This document shows, one piece after another, positions 6,474-14,701 of a stretch of DNA of 35,440 nucleotides. Source of the stretch: an uncultured Lachnospiraceae bacterium (GTDB taxonomy: Bacteria > Bacillota > Clostridia > Lachnospirales > Lachnospiraceae); NCBI GenBank assembly GCA_947630855.1, contig CANRJF010000024.1, forward strand, positions 1-35,440, written 5' to 3'. The notes beneath the pieces were generated by a model. That model was not told the origin of the DNA. It was given only the letters and a program-made list of their open reading frames with translations, and did no database searches. The stretch's first letter is position 1, and every line of letters starts with the position of its first letter. The position numbers were made by a program, and so were the translations under genes.

Positions 6474-8267
6474 ATGAAAGCAAACAGAAGAGTAACAATG
6501 GTTATGATGACAGCCTTTCTTATGGTATTTAGCATGATTATTCTGGGAAGCCGGCCGGCAGCGGCAAACGAGGCAGAACCCTGTATCAATTATACCATCT
6601 TGGGAAGCAGTAATCTGAAAACACCTCAGTCCCAGACCGTGGTGGTAAGTATTGGTGATATTGGCAAAAGCAGGTTGAATTCTGCGGTTTTGACTTACAC
6701 AAACCGTTCTACCAAAGAACGGTATGAGGTAAGTGCCGAGGAGATTTATAAGGATACAGCCCTTTTTACCATGGATTTTTTTGATGATGAATGGAAGGGA
6801 AATTATGAGCTGACAAAGATTTCCTGTATTTATCAGGGGGAAAGCCGGGAAATTTTATATAAAGACACAGGAAAAAGCGTAAAATTTGCCGTCAACGGTA
6901 ATCTGAAAGCAGCACCGGATGCCGTGATAGAGGGCATGGTGCAAAAGGAAGAGGAGCAGGTGGTAAGCGTTGAAGTGACAGACTTAAAAGCCGGTGTAAA
7001 AGGCGCTCTTTCCTCCGCTTCCCAGGAAATTCCGGCGGTTTCGGCAGCAAATCCCAAGGGAAAAAGCAAGTCTTCCGATAAAAAAGTGATTGTGTTAGAC
7101 CCGGGACATGGTGGTTCTGACCCGGGGGCAGTAGGCAACGGGCTGCAGGAGAAAAACCTGACGTTAAAAATTGCTTCCTATTGCAAAGAGGAATTAGAGA
7201 CATACAATGATGTGAAAATTTATATGACAAGAAGCAGTGATGTTTATGTGGGCCTTACGGAAAGGGTAAATTATGCGGCTTCCGTGGGAGCGGATGCGTT
7301 TGTGAGCATACATATTAATGCTTCCACCAACAGCAGCGCTCACGGGGCGGAAGTGTATTATCCCAACGGCAATTACAATCCCTCCGCGGCTGCCACAGGA
7401 AGAAATCTGGCTTCCGCCATTGAGAAAAACCTGGTGGCTTTAGGTCTGGCAAACCGGGGTATTCAAATTCGCAATTCCGAGACGGGGAATACTTATGCGG
7501 ACGGCTCTGCCGCTGATTATTACGCTGTAATCCGCGGGGCAAAGCAGGCGGGAATACCGGGCATTATTGTGGAACATGCTTTTATTTCCAACGCCGGTGA
7601 CGCCGGGAATTATTTAAGTTCCGATGCCGCATTAAAGAAGCTGGGAGTTGCGGACGCCCAGGGAATTGCAGATACCTTTGGACTGACAAAAGGCGACGTG
7701 GCAAAAACAACGATTACAAAACTTGTGAGTAAACAGTCCTCTGTCGTAAATATTAAATGGAAAAAGATTAAGGGTGCAAGCGGATATGAGATTTACCGCA
7801 GCAAATCGGAGAATAAAGGTTTTAAAAAGATTGCAACCATTACGAAGAGAAGCACGTTATCTTACCGGGATGAAAGTGTAAAACCCGGAAAGACCTACTA
7901 TTACAAAATACGGGGATACAAAAATAAAGATGACGGAGAAATAGAAAAAGGAGAATTTTGCAACGCTTCGGGTGTTAGCGTATTGAAAAAACCGGGTTCT
8001 CTTTCAGGTTCTTCCTCCAATTCCCAGGTGAAGCTGAAATGGAAAAAAGTAAAGGGAGCCGGTCAGTATGAGATTTACCGCAGCACATCACCGGAGGGAA
8101 CATATAAAAAAATTAATACCGTAAAGAATGGCAGCAATACTTATGTGGACAAGTCTGCCAAAAAGGGAAAAATTTATTATTACAAAATCAGGGCCGCAGC
8201 CAAAGGCACAGGCGGAACTTCTTACAGCGATTATGGTAAGGTGAAAAAAGTAAAGGTTAAAAAATAG
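6474..8267 (+). CDS. Secreted N-acetylmuramoyl-L-alanine amidase with two FN3-like repeats
   Basis: Cleaves the amide bond between MurNAc and the stem peptide in peptidoglycan (Amidase_3, zinc-dependent). Residues 1-32 are a signal peptide ending in a PAAAN cleavage region. Residues 33-200 are a beta-rich N-terminal region and linker without known motif. The catalytic domain spans about 204-400 and has all four expected residues: His212 (DPGHGG), Glu226 (LQEKNL), His280 (SIHINAS) and Glu367 (IIVEHAF). Two fibronectin-III-like repeats follow (about 410-505 and 510-590), each with a GYEIYRS or QYEIYRS strand and a TYYYKIR or IYYYKIR strand, probably for wall binding. The start has AGGAG overlapping the previous stop. 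Confidence 0.92.
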   Translation: MKANRRVTMVMMTAFLMVFSMIILGSRPAAANEAEPCINYTILGSSNLKTPQSQTVVVSIGDIGKSRLNSAVLTYTNRSTKERYEVSAEEIYKDTALFTMDFFDDEWKGNYELTKISCIYQGESREILYKDTGKSVKFAVNGNLKAAPDAVIEGMVQKEEEQVVSVEVTDLKAGVKGALSSASQEIPAVSAANPKGKSKSSDKKVIVLDPGHGGSDPGAVGNGLQEKNLTLKIASYCKEELETYNDVKIYMTRSSDVYVGLTERVNYAASVGADAFVSIHINASTNSSAHGAEVYYPNGNYNPSAAATGRNLASAIEKNLVALGLANRGIQIRNSETGNTYADGSAADYYAVIRGAKQAGIPGIIVEHAFISNAGDAGNYLSSDAALKKLGVADAQGIADTFGLTKGDVAKTTITKLVSKQSSVVNIKWKKIKGASGYEIYRSKSENKGFKKIATITKRSTLSYRDESVKPGKTYYYKIRGYKNKDDGEIEKGEFCNASGVSVLKKPGSLSGSSSNSQVKLKWKKVKGAGQYEIYRSTSPEGTYKKINTVKNGSNTYVDKSAKKGKIYYYKIRAAAKGTGGTSYSDYGKVKKVKVKK

Positions 8268-8272
8268 GATAC

Positions 8273-8301
8273 TTGAAATGCCTGGAAAAGTACGGTAAAA
8301 T
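8273..8301 (+). promoter_or_regulatory. Sigma-A promoter of the DHH-HPt-MFS operon
   Basis: TTGAAA (8273-8278), 17-bp spacer, TAAAAT (8296-8301). It begins five bases after the amidase stop codon and lies about 55 bp before the DHH gene ATG. The same TTGAAA-17-TAnAAT layout appears before dhaL and carA. Confidence 0.7.
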
Positions 8302-8358
8302 AAAGGTAATATGTAAATGAACAGATACAATATTTTTTAGACGGGGAGGTATTTTTCC

Positions 8359-9288
8359 ATGAGATTAGTAACACGTTCTGATTTTGACGGACTTGCCTGC
8401 GGCGCACTCTTGCTGGAAGCAGGGGTTGTGGATTCCTGGACATTTGCCCATCCAAAGGATTTGCAGGATGGTCTTGTTCCCATTACGGAGAATGACTGTC
8501 TTGCCAATGTTCCCTATGTGGAGGGCTGCGGGCTTTGGTTTGACCATCATTCCAGCGAGCATGAGAGGCAGCAGTTAGAGGGCAGGTACAAAGGGGAAAG
8601 CCGTATTACCCCTTCCTGTGCCAGGATTATATATGATTATTACGGCGGGAAAGAGCGTTTCGGACATTTTGACGATATGATGGAAGCAGTTGATAAAGTA
8701 GATTCCGGGAATCTTACCATCGACGAGGTACAAAATCCGTCCGGCTGGATTCTTGTAGGCTTTTTGATGGACCCAAGGACAGGACTTGGAAGGTGGCGGA
8801 ATTTTACCATCCCCAATTACAGACTTATGGAAGAATTGATGCAGGCGTGCCGCACCATGAGCACGGAAGAAATTTTAAATCTTCCTGATGTAAAAGAGCG
8901 TATTGAAGTTTATTTTGAGCAGGTCGAGAAGTTTAAGGAAATGGTAAAGGCTCACACCCGTGTGGAAAAGGATGTAATTATTTCCGATTTAAGGGGTGTT
9001 GACCCTATTTATTCAGGGAACCGGTTTATGATTTACAGCATGTACCCGGAGCAGAATATCTCTGCATGGATTGTAAACGGCAAGGGGGGCAAGGGATGTT
9101 CCGCAGCCGTGGGATATAGTATTTTAAACCGTACTTCCAATGTGGATGTGGGAAGCCTTATGCTTAAATATGGGGGAGGCGGCCACAAAGCCGTGGGCAC
9201 CTGTCAGTTTAGTGATGAGGAAATGGATACAAAGCTGCCACAAATGTTAGATGAACTGATTAACGGGGTGAAATATGAGAGAAAATGA
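8359..9288 (+). CDS. DHH-family phosphoesterase
   Basis: A 309-residue member of the DHH/DHHA1 superfamily, whose members hydrolyse phosphodiester or phosphoanhydride bonds in short oligonucleotides, cyclic dinucleotides or polyphosphate. N-terminal motif I reads RSDFDG (Asp8 and Asp10), with Val in place of the His of the usual HxxxDxD; motif III is Asp62-His63-His64 (WFDHH). The C-terminal DHHA1 substrate-binding loop is KYGGGGHKAVG. This subfamily is often labelled exopolyphosphatase-like, but the true substrate is not settled by sequence. GGGGAGG precedes the ATG. The last 14 bp overlap the HPt gene, so the two proteins are likely made together. Confidence 0.88.
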   Translation: MRLVTRSDFDGLACGALLLEAGVVDSWTFAHPKDLQDGLVPITENDCLANVPYVEGCGLWFDHHSSEHERQQLEGRYKGESRITPSCARIIYDYYGGKERFGHFDDMMEAVDKVDSGNLTIDEVQNPSGWILVGFLMDPRTGLGRWRNFTIPNYRLMEELMQACRTMSTEEILNLPDVKERIEVYFEQVEKFKEMVKAHTRVEKDVIISDLRGVDPIYSGNRFMIYSMYPEQNISAWIVNGKGGKGCSAAVGYSILNRTSNVDVGSLMLKYGGGGHKAVGTCQFSDEEMDTKLPQMLDELINGVKYERK

Positions 9289-9622
9289 AGGCAGATTTAT
9301 AGACTATGATGTTGCCATGGAGTATTGTGCTTATGACGAGGAAATTTTTCTGGAAGTTTTGGAGATGTACTGTGATTCCTGGGAAGAGAAAAAAGCCAAT
9401 TTGAAAAAAGCCATGGAGGAAGATGACTGGAACACTTACAGGGTAGAGATGCATTCGTTAAAGTCCACATCCCTTAATATCGGATGTACAAAACTTTATG
9501 ATGAGGCTTTGGCACTGGAGCAGGCGTCAAAGTCCGGGGATTTGGATTACATAAAGGAAAAACATGAAAGCTGTATGCAGCTTTATGATAAGGTGGTAGA
9601 GGAAGGAAAAAACTGGGCTTAG
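9275..9622 (+). CDS. Histidine phosphotransfer (HPt) domain protein
   Basis: A 115-residue stand-alone HPt protein: a four-helix bundle that carries a phosphoryl group between response-regulator receiver domains in a phosphorelay. The phosphorylated residue should be His60 in the motif MHSLKSTSLNIG, close to the usual HxLKGxAxxxG. It starts inside the DHH gene (ATG 9275, GGGGTG four bases before) and shares 14 bp with it. No sensor kinase or response regulator is in the window, so its partners must be encoded elsewhere. Translational coupling suggests a fixed ratio between the two proteins. Confidence 0.85.
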   Translation: MRENEGRFIDYDVAMEYCAYDEEIFLEVLEMYCDSWEEKKANLKKAMEEDDWNTYRVEMHSLKSTSLNIGCTKLYDEALALEQASKSGDLDYIKEKHESCMQLYDKVVEEGKNWA

Positions 9623-9635
9623 AAAGGTTTTTACC

Positions 9636-10820
9636 ATGGAAAAAGATTATAATAAAACCCTTTATGCCTGTTTTGTGGGTTATATTGTACAGGCCATTGT
9701 AAATAATTTTGTTCCTTTGCTGTTTCTCACCTTTCACGGCAGTTACGGAATCCCCATGACACAGATTACCCTGCTTATCACGTTTAATTTCGGGCTGCAG
9801 CTTCTGGTGGATTTGTTGTCCGTTGCTTTTGTGGACAGGATAGGGTATCGATTGTCTATGATTATCGCCCATATCTGTGCCACAGCCGGTTTTTTGCTTT
9901 TAATTATCCTGCCGGAAGCCTGGGGCAGCCCGTTTCCCGGGCTTTTGGCTGCTGTTGCCGTCTATGCGGTGGGAGGCGGCCTTTTGGAGGTATTAGTAAG
10001 CCCTGTGGTGGAAGCATGTCCTACGAAAAATAAGGAGAAAGCCATGAGCCTTCTCCATTCTTTTTATTGCTGGGGACATGTGCTGGTGGTATTGGTTTCC
10101 ACCCTTTTTTTTCGGTTGTTTGGAATTGAAAACTGGAAGATTATGACCTGCATCTGGGCTGTTGTTCCCTTCGCCAATATGATTGCCTTTACAAAAGTGC
10201 CCATTGCATCCTTAATTCAGGAGGGAGAGCAGGGATGTACCATGAAAGAGCTTTTCCGTGAAAAAATCTTTTGGGTGCTTATGGTTATGATGGTATGTGC
10301 CGGGGCAAGCGAGCAGGCAGTGAGCCAGTGGGCGTCTACGTTAGCAGAATCAGGGCTTGGGGTAAGCAAAACGACAGGGGATTTGGCTGGCCCTATGCTC
10401 TTTGCCATTCTTATGGGAAGTTCCAGGGCTTTTTACGGAAAATGGGGTGACCATATAGATTTGGACAAATTTATGGCAGGCAGCAGTATTTTGTGTATTA
10501 TTTCTTACCTTTGCATTTCCCTTGTGCCCGGGCCTGCCGCGGGTTTTATAGGATGCGCGGTCTGCGGATTGTCTGTGGGCATTATGTGGCCGGGGACGTT
10601 CAGCAAGGCGACGGCTTCCATTGCCAGGGGAGGCACGGCAATGTTTGCCCTGCTGGCATTGGCAGGGGATGTGGGCTGCTCCGGAGGGCCTACGGTTGTG
10701 GGCATGGTTTCGGGGGCCATGGAGGATAATCTGAAAAAAGGGATTTTGGCAGGAATTGTATTTCCTGTGCTCCTGCTGGCGGGAATCTGGTTGTGCAGGA
10801 GCCGGAAAGATACGGGATGA
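9636..10820 (+). CDS. MFS transporter
   Basis: A 394-residue major facilitator superfamily permease with about 12 predicted membrane helices. Motif-A-like residues occur in the first loop (LSVAFVDRIGYR, about 60-71), and a long basic and acidic central loop near 190-205 separates the two six-helix halves. The overall look, including the GGGLLEVLVSPVVEA helix, resembles sugar-type MFS proteins of the FucP/GluP-like group, but the substrate cannot be assigned. It starts 13 bp after the HPt stop and ends in a terminator, so it is the last gene of the DHH-HPt-MFS operon. Confidence 0.82.
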   Translation: MEKDYNKTLYACFVGYIVQAIVNNFVPLLFLTFHGSYGIPMTQITLLITFNFGLQLLVDLLSVAFVDRIGYRLSMIIAHICATAGFLLLIILPEAWGSPFPGLLAAVAVYAVGGGLLEVLVSPVVEACPTKNKEKAMSLLHSFYCWGHVLVVLVSTLFFRLFGIENWKIMTCIWAVVPFANMIAFTKVPIASLIQEGEQGCTMKELFREKIFWVLMVMMVCAGASEQAVSQWASTLAESGLGVSKTTGDLAGPMLFAILMGSSRAFYGKWGDHIDLDKFMAGSSILCIISYLCISLVPGPAAGFIGCAVCGLSVGIMWPGTFSKATASIARGGTAMFALLALAGDVGCSGGPTVVGMVSGAMEDNLKKGILAGIVFPVLLLAGIWLCRSRKDTG

Positions 10821-10841
10821 TTCTGACAAAATCCCGTTTTT
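10812..10841 (+). terminator. Rho-independent terminator after the MFS gene
   Basis: ACGGGAT (10812-10818) pairs perfectly with ATCCCGT (10831-10837) and is followed by TTTTT (10837-10841). The 5' arm includes the end of the MFS coding sequence. Confidence 0.75.
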
Positions 10842-10846
10842 GTTCA

Positions 10847-10875
10847 TTGAAAACAAAAGATGCATAGGATAGAAT
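10847..10875 (+). promoter_or_regulatory. Sigma-A promoter of the dhaLMK operon
   Basis: TTGAAA (10847-10852), 17-bp spacer, TAGAAT (10870-10875), directly after the preceding terminator. A start near 10882 leaves a leader of about 70 nt before dhaL, in which no strong hairpin was seen. Confidence 0.6.
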
Positions 10876-10954
10876 GATATTGAGGTCAAAACTTGATACC
10901 AGGTTATTATAAAAGCAGTCAGGCTATCATAAAAAAAGACAGGGGGTTTTTATT

Positions 10955-11581
10955 ATGGCAACAAAAGTGTACCAATGCTTACAGAAAATCGGGGAGGCAA
11001 TCATTGAAAACAAGGATTTCCTCACCGACCTTGACAGGGAAATCGGGGACGGGGACCACGGGGTAAATATGGCAAGAGGATTTACGGAAGTGTTAAATGC
11101 TGTACCTCAAGAGGAGGAAGATATAGGAGTTGTTTTAAAAAAGACAGGCATGACGCTGCTCTCAAAGGTGGGAGGCGCTTCCGGTCCTCTTTACGGAACG
11201 GCATATATGAAAGCGGCATCCGCCGTCCAGGGAAAGACCACCCTGGAAATCCAGGATGCCAGGACAATCTGCGAGGCGGTTATCGGCGGAATTAAAATGC
11301 GGGGAAAAGCGGAGCCGGGGGAGAAAACCATGCTGGATGCCATTGTTCCCGCATATGATGCTTTGGTGAAATCATTGGAGGAAGGAAAAGATGCGGCAGG
11401 CTGCTTAGATGCCATGTGCCAGGCGGCAGAGAAAGGTGTGGAATATACAAAAACCATTAAGGCGACAAAGGGCCGTGCCAGCTATTTGGGAGAGAGAAGC
11501 ATCGGACACCAGGACCCGGGGGCAACTTCTTCTCTTATTACCTTACAGGCAATCCGTGATTTTGCGGCAGAAAATGCATAG
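10955..11581 (+). CDS. dhaL: DhaL, ADP-binding subunit of PTS-dependent dihydroxyacetone kinase
   Basis: Carries the tightly bound ADP that is rephosphorylated by DhaM and passes the phosphate to dihydroxyacetone held by DhaK. The 208 residues are the normal size. The Mg-ADP site is intact: LDREIGDGDHG with Asp27, Asp32 and Asp34, then the glycine-rich GGASGPLYGTA loop (about 74-84), and GRASYLGERSIGHQDPGA in the C-terminal part, which caps the nucleotide. The start has GGGGG upstream (ACAGGGGG, 10 nt). First gene of the operon, followed 14 bp later by dhaM. Confidence 0.95.
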   Translation: MATKVYQCLQKIGEAIIENKDFLTDLDREIGDGDHGVNMARGFTEVLNAVPQEEEDIGVVLKKTGMTLLSKVGGASGPLYGTAYMKAASAVQGKTTLEIQDARTICEAVIGGIKMRGKAEPGEKTMLDAIVPAYDALVKSLEEGKDAAGCLDAMCQAAEKGVEYTKTIKATKGRASYLGERSIGHQDPGATSSLITLQAIRDFAAENA

Positions 11582-11595
11582 GGAGGGTATTAGGC

Positions 11596-11985
11596 ATGGT
11601 AGGTATTGTAATTGTATCCCACAGCAAAAAAGCGGCGGAAGGAATTTATGAGCTTGCCGTTCAGATGGCAGGGGAAGACCACAAAATTGTGGCTGTGGGC
11701 GGCATGGAAGACGGCAGCATAGGCACGGACGCTTTTCGTATCAGAGACGGCATTGTAAAGGCAGATGACGGGGACGGCGTTGTTTTGCTGGCGGATTTGG
11801 GAAGTGGAATTATGAGTTCCCAGACAGCCATTGACTTGTTGGAAGAAGACATAGAAGTTGTGATTGCAGATGCTCCCATATTGGAAGGCGCTATCAGTGC
11901 GGCAGTTCAGGCGTCAATGGGGGCAGCGTTAAAAGAAGTGGTAAAAGAGGCGGAACTTGCCAACAAGATATCAAAATTAGGATAG
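11596..11985 (+). CDS. dhaM: DhaM, phosphotransferase subunit (EIIA-like domain only)
   Basis: Receives phosphate from the PTS protein HPr and gives it to DhaL-bound ADP. The 129 residues form a single EIIA-Man-like domain with His9 in IVIVSHSKKAAEG as the phosphorylated residue, followed by GSIGTDAFRI and LADLGSG. Unlike E. coli DhaM, there are no extra HPr-like or EI-like domains; single-domain DhaM is the usual Firmicutes form. Start ATG 11596 behind GGGAGG, 14 bp after dhaL; stop 12 bp before dhaK. Confidence 0.94.
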   Translation: MVGIVIVSHSKKAAEGIYELAVQMAGEDHKIVAVGGMEDGSIGTDAFRIRDGIVKADDGDGVVLLADLGSGIMSSQTAIDLLEEDIEVVIADAPILEGAISAAVQASMGAALKEVVKEAELANKISKLG

Positions 11986-11997
11986 GAGGAATCATCT

Positions 11998-12993
11998 ATG
12001 AAGAAAATGATTAACAGCCCGGACAATGTAGTGGAGGAAATGTTACAGGGAATGATAAGTGCCCACCCGGATTACGTGAAAAGAGTGGACGGATGCGATG
12101 TGCTGGTAAGGGCACAGGGTTCACAGGGCAAAGTCGTTCTTGTAAGCGGCGGCGGAAGCGGACATGAGCCGGCACATGGAGGCTATGTGGGAAAAGGCAT
12201 GTTAGATGCAGCGGTGGCAGGAGCAATGTTTACCTCCCCCACGCCGGACCAGGTGTATGAGGCAATTAAGGCGGCAGACGGAGGGAAAGGAGCCCTTCTT
12301 GTTATTAAAAACTATACCGGGGATGTTATGAATTTTGAGATGGCGGCAGAGATGGCGGCAGACGAAGGCATTCGGGTGGAAAAAGTAGTGGTTAATGATG
12401 ATGTGGCAGTGGAGGACAGCACATGGACTACCGGAAGAAGAGGCATTGCAGGAACCATTTTTGTCCATAAATGCGCCGGGGCCTGCGCAGAGGCAGGCGG
12501 TGATTTGGATGCAGTAAAAGCGGTGGCGGAGAAAGTTATTGCAAATGTGCGTTCCATGGGTATGGCGTTAGCTCCCTGTACCGTTCCCACAGCAGGGAAG
12601 CCCAGTTTTGAACTGGCGGAGGACGAAGTGGAGATCGGCATGGGAATCCACGGTGAGCCGGGAACCCACAGGGAAAAAATCCGCTCGGTTGACGAGACAA
12701 CCGCTCATCTGCTGGATAAAATTTTGGCAGAAGGCATTTACAATGAGGGGGATGAAGTGGCAGTTATGGTAAACGGACTTGGAGCAACGCCTCTTCAGGA
12801 ACTTTATATTGCAAACTTAAAAGTTTCCCAGGTATTGGCAGAGAAAAATATTAAAATTGCAAAAACTTTAGTGGGCAATTACATGACTTCCATTGATATG
12901 GCAGGTTATTCCGTATCGCTGCTGAAATTGGACGCAGAATTAAAGGAACTGTTGAATGCTCCGGCAGATACCCCGGCTTACAAACAGTTTTAA
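11998..12993 (+). CDS. dhaK: DhaK, dihydroxyacetone-binding kinase subunit
   Basis: Binds dihydroxyacetone covalently through a histidine and receives phosphate from DhaL-ATP, giving dihydroxyacetone phosphate for glycolysis. The 331-residue length is normal. The substrate-binding loop SGGGSGHEPAHGGYVGKG starts near residue 50 and supplies the active-site histidines; the covalent histidine is His218 in MGIHGEPGTHR. VVVNDDVAVEDS and GRRGIAGT are further conserved stretches. TAGGAGGAATC provides the ribosome binding site. The operon order L-M-K is not the more common K-L-M. No glycerol dehydrogenase or regulator gene is adjacent. Confidence 0.95.
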   Translation: MKKMINSPDNVVEEMLQGMISAHPDYVKRVDGCDVLVRAQGSQGKVVLVSGGGSGHEPAHGGYVGKGMLDAAVAGAMFTSPTPDQVYEAIKAADGGKGALLVIKNYTGDVMNFEMAAEMAADEGIRVEKVVVNDDVAVEDSTWTTGRRGIAGTIFVHKCAGACAEAGGDLDAVKAVAEKVIANVRSMGMALAPCTVPTAGKPSFELAEDEVEIGMGIHGEPGTHREKIRSVDETTAHLLDKILAEGIYNEGDEVAVMVNGLGATPLQELYIANLKVSQVLAEKNIKIAKTLVGNYMTSIDMAGYSVSLLKLDAELKELLNAPADTPAYKQF

Positions 12994-13038
12994 AAATAAT
13001 TCAATTAAAAAAAGTACTTTCCTTATGAGAAATCATAT

Positions 13039-13046
13039 GTTATAAT
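13039..13046 (+). promoter_or_regulatory. Extended -10 promoter of scfA
   Basis: TG, one base, then consensus TATAAT (13041-13046). No convincing -35 is visible, which is common with an extended -10. It lies 67 bp before the scfA ATG, in the 119-bp gap after dhaK. Confidence 0.55.
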
Positions 13047-13112
13047 GGCAAAGATATGTTGGGCAGATGTGAATGAATCCTGCCAAAAGCTAAGAGAAAA
13101 GGAGAGTATACC

Positions 13113-13256
13113 ATGAAACACGTAAAAACATTAAATACAAAAAGATTGCAGAACACCGTGAAAAAAGGGGGCTGCGGAGAGTGTCAGACATCCTGCCAGT
13201 CAGCATGTAAAACTTCCTGTACCGTAGGCAACCAGACTTGCGAACAATCAAAATAA
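13113..13256 (+). CDS. scfA: SCIFF ranthipeptide precursor (47 aa)
   Basis: Precursor peptide of the SCIFF family (six cysteines in forty-five residues), nearly universal in Clostridia. The 47 residues begin with MKHVKTLNTKRLQ, a leader recognised by the maturase, and end in a core with exactly six Cys at 21, 24, 28, 32, 36 and 43. In this family the maturase links Cys sulfur to side-chain carbons of other residues, forming thioether rings. AAAAGGAGAG lies 7-8 nt before the ATG. The next gene is the maturase. The physiological role of the mature peptide is not firmly established; regulatory or quorum-sensing roles have been proposed in some clostridia. Confidence 0.95.
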   Translation: MKHVKTLNTKRLQNTVKKGGCGECQTSCQSACKTSCTVGNQTCEQSK

Positions 13257-13261
13257 CATAT

Positions 13262-13295
13262 GGAACGGCCGCCCGCAAAGCGTGCGGTCATTTCC
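13262..13295 (+). promoter_or_regulatory. GC-rich hairpin between scfA and scfB
   Basis: GGCCGCCCGC (13267-13276) pairs with GCGTGCGGTC (13280-13289) around an AAA loop with one wobble and one mismatch, and GGAA/TTCC (13262-13265 with 13292-13295) extends it. It starts six bases after the scfA stop. No T run follows. Likely a stability or partial-termination element that leaves more scfA than scfB message. Confidence 0.6.
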
Positions 13296-13315
13296 ACGTT
13301 TACGGATAATAGAAA

Positions 13316-14695
13316 GTGAGTAATACAGTGGTTCATCAATATAAAAATAATGGTTATAATATTATTCTGGATGTAAACAGCGGTGCCATCCATGTGGTGG
13401 ATGATGTAGTTTATGATGTGGTTGCCCTGTGGGAAAAATCAGACAAATCCTGTATTTTTGAAAAACTTTCGGATAAGTATGACAAAAAAGAACTGGAGGA
13501 GGCCATAGAGGAAGTTGCTGCATTAGAGGCACGGGAAGAGCTTTTTACAAAAGATGAGTACCAGGATTATGTTATGGAATTTAAAAACCGCCCCACGGTG
13601 GTAAAGGCATTGTGTCTGCACATTGCCCATGACTGTAATCTTGCCTGCCGGTACTGTTTTGCAGAGGAAGGGGAATACCATGGAAAGCGGGCCCTCATGT
13701 CCTTTGAAGTGGGAAAGGCGGCTTTGGATTTTCTCATTGCCAATTCCGGCAGCAGGCGCAACCTGGAAGTAGATTTCTTCGGGGGAGAGCCTACCTTGAA
13801 TTTCCAGGTGGTAAAGGATTTAGTTGCCTACGGAAGAGAGCAGGAGAAGATTCATAACAAGAATTTCCGTTTTACCCTCACTACAAACGGCGTACTTTTA
13901 AATGAGGAGATTATGGAATTTGCCAATAGAGAGATGGCAAATGTGGTGTTAAGCATTGACGGCAGAAAGGAAGTCAATGATAAGATGCGCCCGTTCCGAA
14001 ACGGCACAGGCAGCTATGATTTGATTGTACCTAAGTTTCAAAAATTTGCGGACAGCAGAAATCAGACAAATTATTATGTGAGAGGTACATTTACCCATCA
14101 CAACCTGGATTTTTCCAAAGACGTGCTGCATTTGGCGGATTTAGGCTTTAAACAGGTGTCGGTGGAGCCGGTGGTGGCACAGGAGACGGATGATTATGCC
14201 ATTCGAAAAGAAGATGTTCCGGTGATTTTGGAGGAATACGATAAACTTGCGGCAGAAATGGCAGACAGGCATCAGCGTGGAGAAGATTTTACTTTTTTCC
14301 ACTTTATGATAGATTTAGAAGGCGGGCCCTGTGTGGCAAAGCGGCTTTCGGGCTGCGGCAGCGGCACGGAGTACTTAGCGGTGACACCCTGGGGGGATCT
14401 TTATCCCTGCCATCAGTTTGTGGGCAAAGAAGAATTTTGCATGGGCAATGTGACGGACGGAGTGACAAGGACAGATATCAGAGAGCAGTTTAAAAGCTGC
14501 AACGTCTATGCAAAAGAAAAATGCAGGGAATGTTTCGCCAGATTTTATTGCAGCGGAGGCTGTGCCGCCAATTCCTACAATTTTCATGGGGATATTCACA
14601 GTGCTTATGAAATCGGATGTGAATTACAGAAAAAACGGGTGGAATGTGCCATTATGTTAAAGGCGGCGGAAGCAGAGAGAAGTAAAGAGAGGTAG
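13316..14695 (+). CDS. scfB: SCIFF peptide maturase, radical SAM thioether-forming enzyme
   Basis: Uses S-adenosylmethionine and Fe-S clusters to make thioether cross-links in the SCIFF peptide. An N-terminal peptide-recognition region (about 5-85, with HQYKNNGYNIILDVNSGAIH) precedes the radical SAM core, whose Cys107-x3-Cys111-x2-Cys114 binds the catalytic cluster (CNLACRYC). FFGGEPTLNF and LTTNG follow as in the family. The C-terminal SPASM-type region carries many Cys (GCGSGTEYLAV, LYPCHQF, CRECFARFYCSGGCAAN, GCELQ) for auxiliary clusters. The start is uncertain: GTG 13316 has no clear Shine-Dalgarno, and GTG 13328, giving MVHQYKNNGYN, matches the usual family N-terminus better. It ends 6 bp before secDF. 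Confidence 0.94.
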   Translation: MSNTVVHQYKNNGYNIILDVNSGAIHVVDDVVYDVVALWEKSDKSCIFEKLSDKYDKKELEEAIEEVAALEAREELFTKDEYQDYVMEFKNRPTVVKALCLHIAHDCNLACRYCFAEEGEYHGKRALMSFEVGKAALDFLIANSGSRRNLEVDFFGGEPTLNFQVVKDLVAYGREQEKIHNKNFRFTLTTNGVLLNEEIMEFANREMANVVLSIDGRKEVNDKMRPFRNGTGSYDLIVPKFQKFADSRNQTNYYVRGTFTHHNLDFSKDVLHLADLGFKQVSVEPVVAQETDDYAIRKEDVPVILEEYDKLAAEMADRHQRGEDFTFFHFMIDLEGGPCVAKRLSGCGSGTEYLAVTPWGDLYPCHQFVGKEEFCMGNVTDGVTRTDIREQFKSCNVYAKEKCRECFARFYCSGGCAANSYNFHGDIHSAYEIGCELQKKRVECAIMLKAAEAERSKER

Positions 14696-14701
14696 TAAAA
14701 A

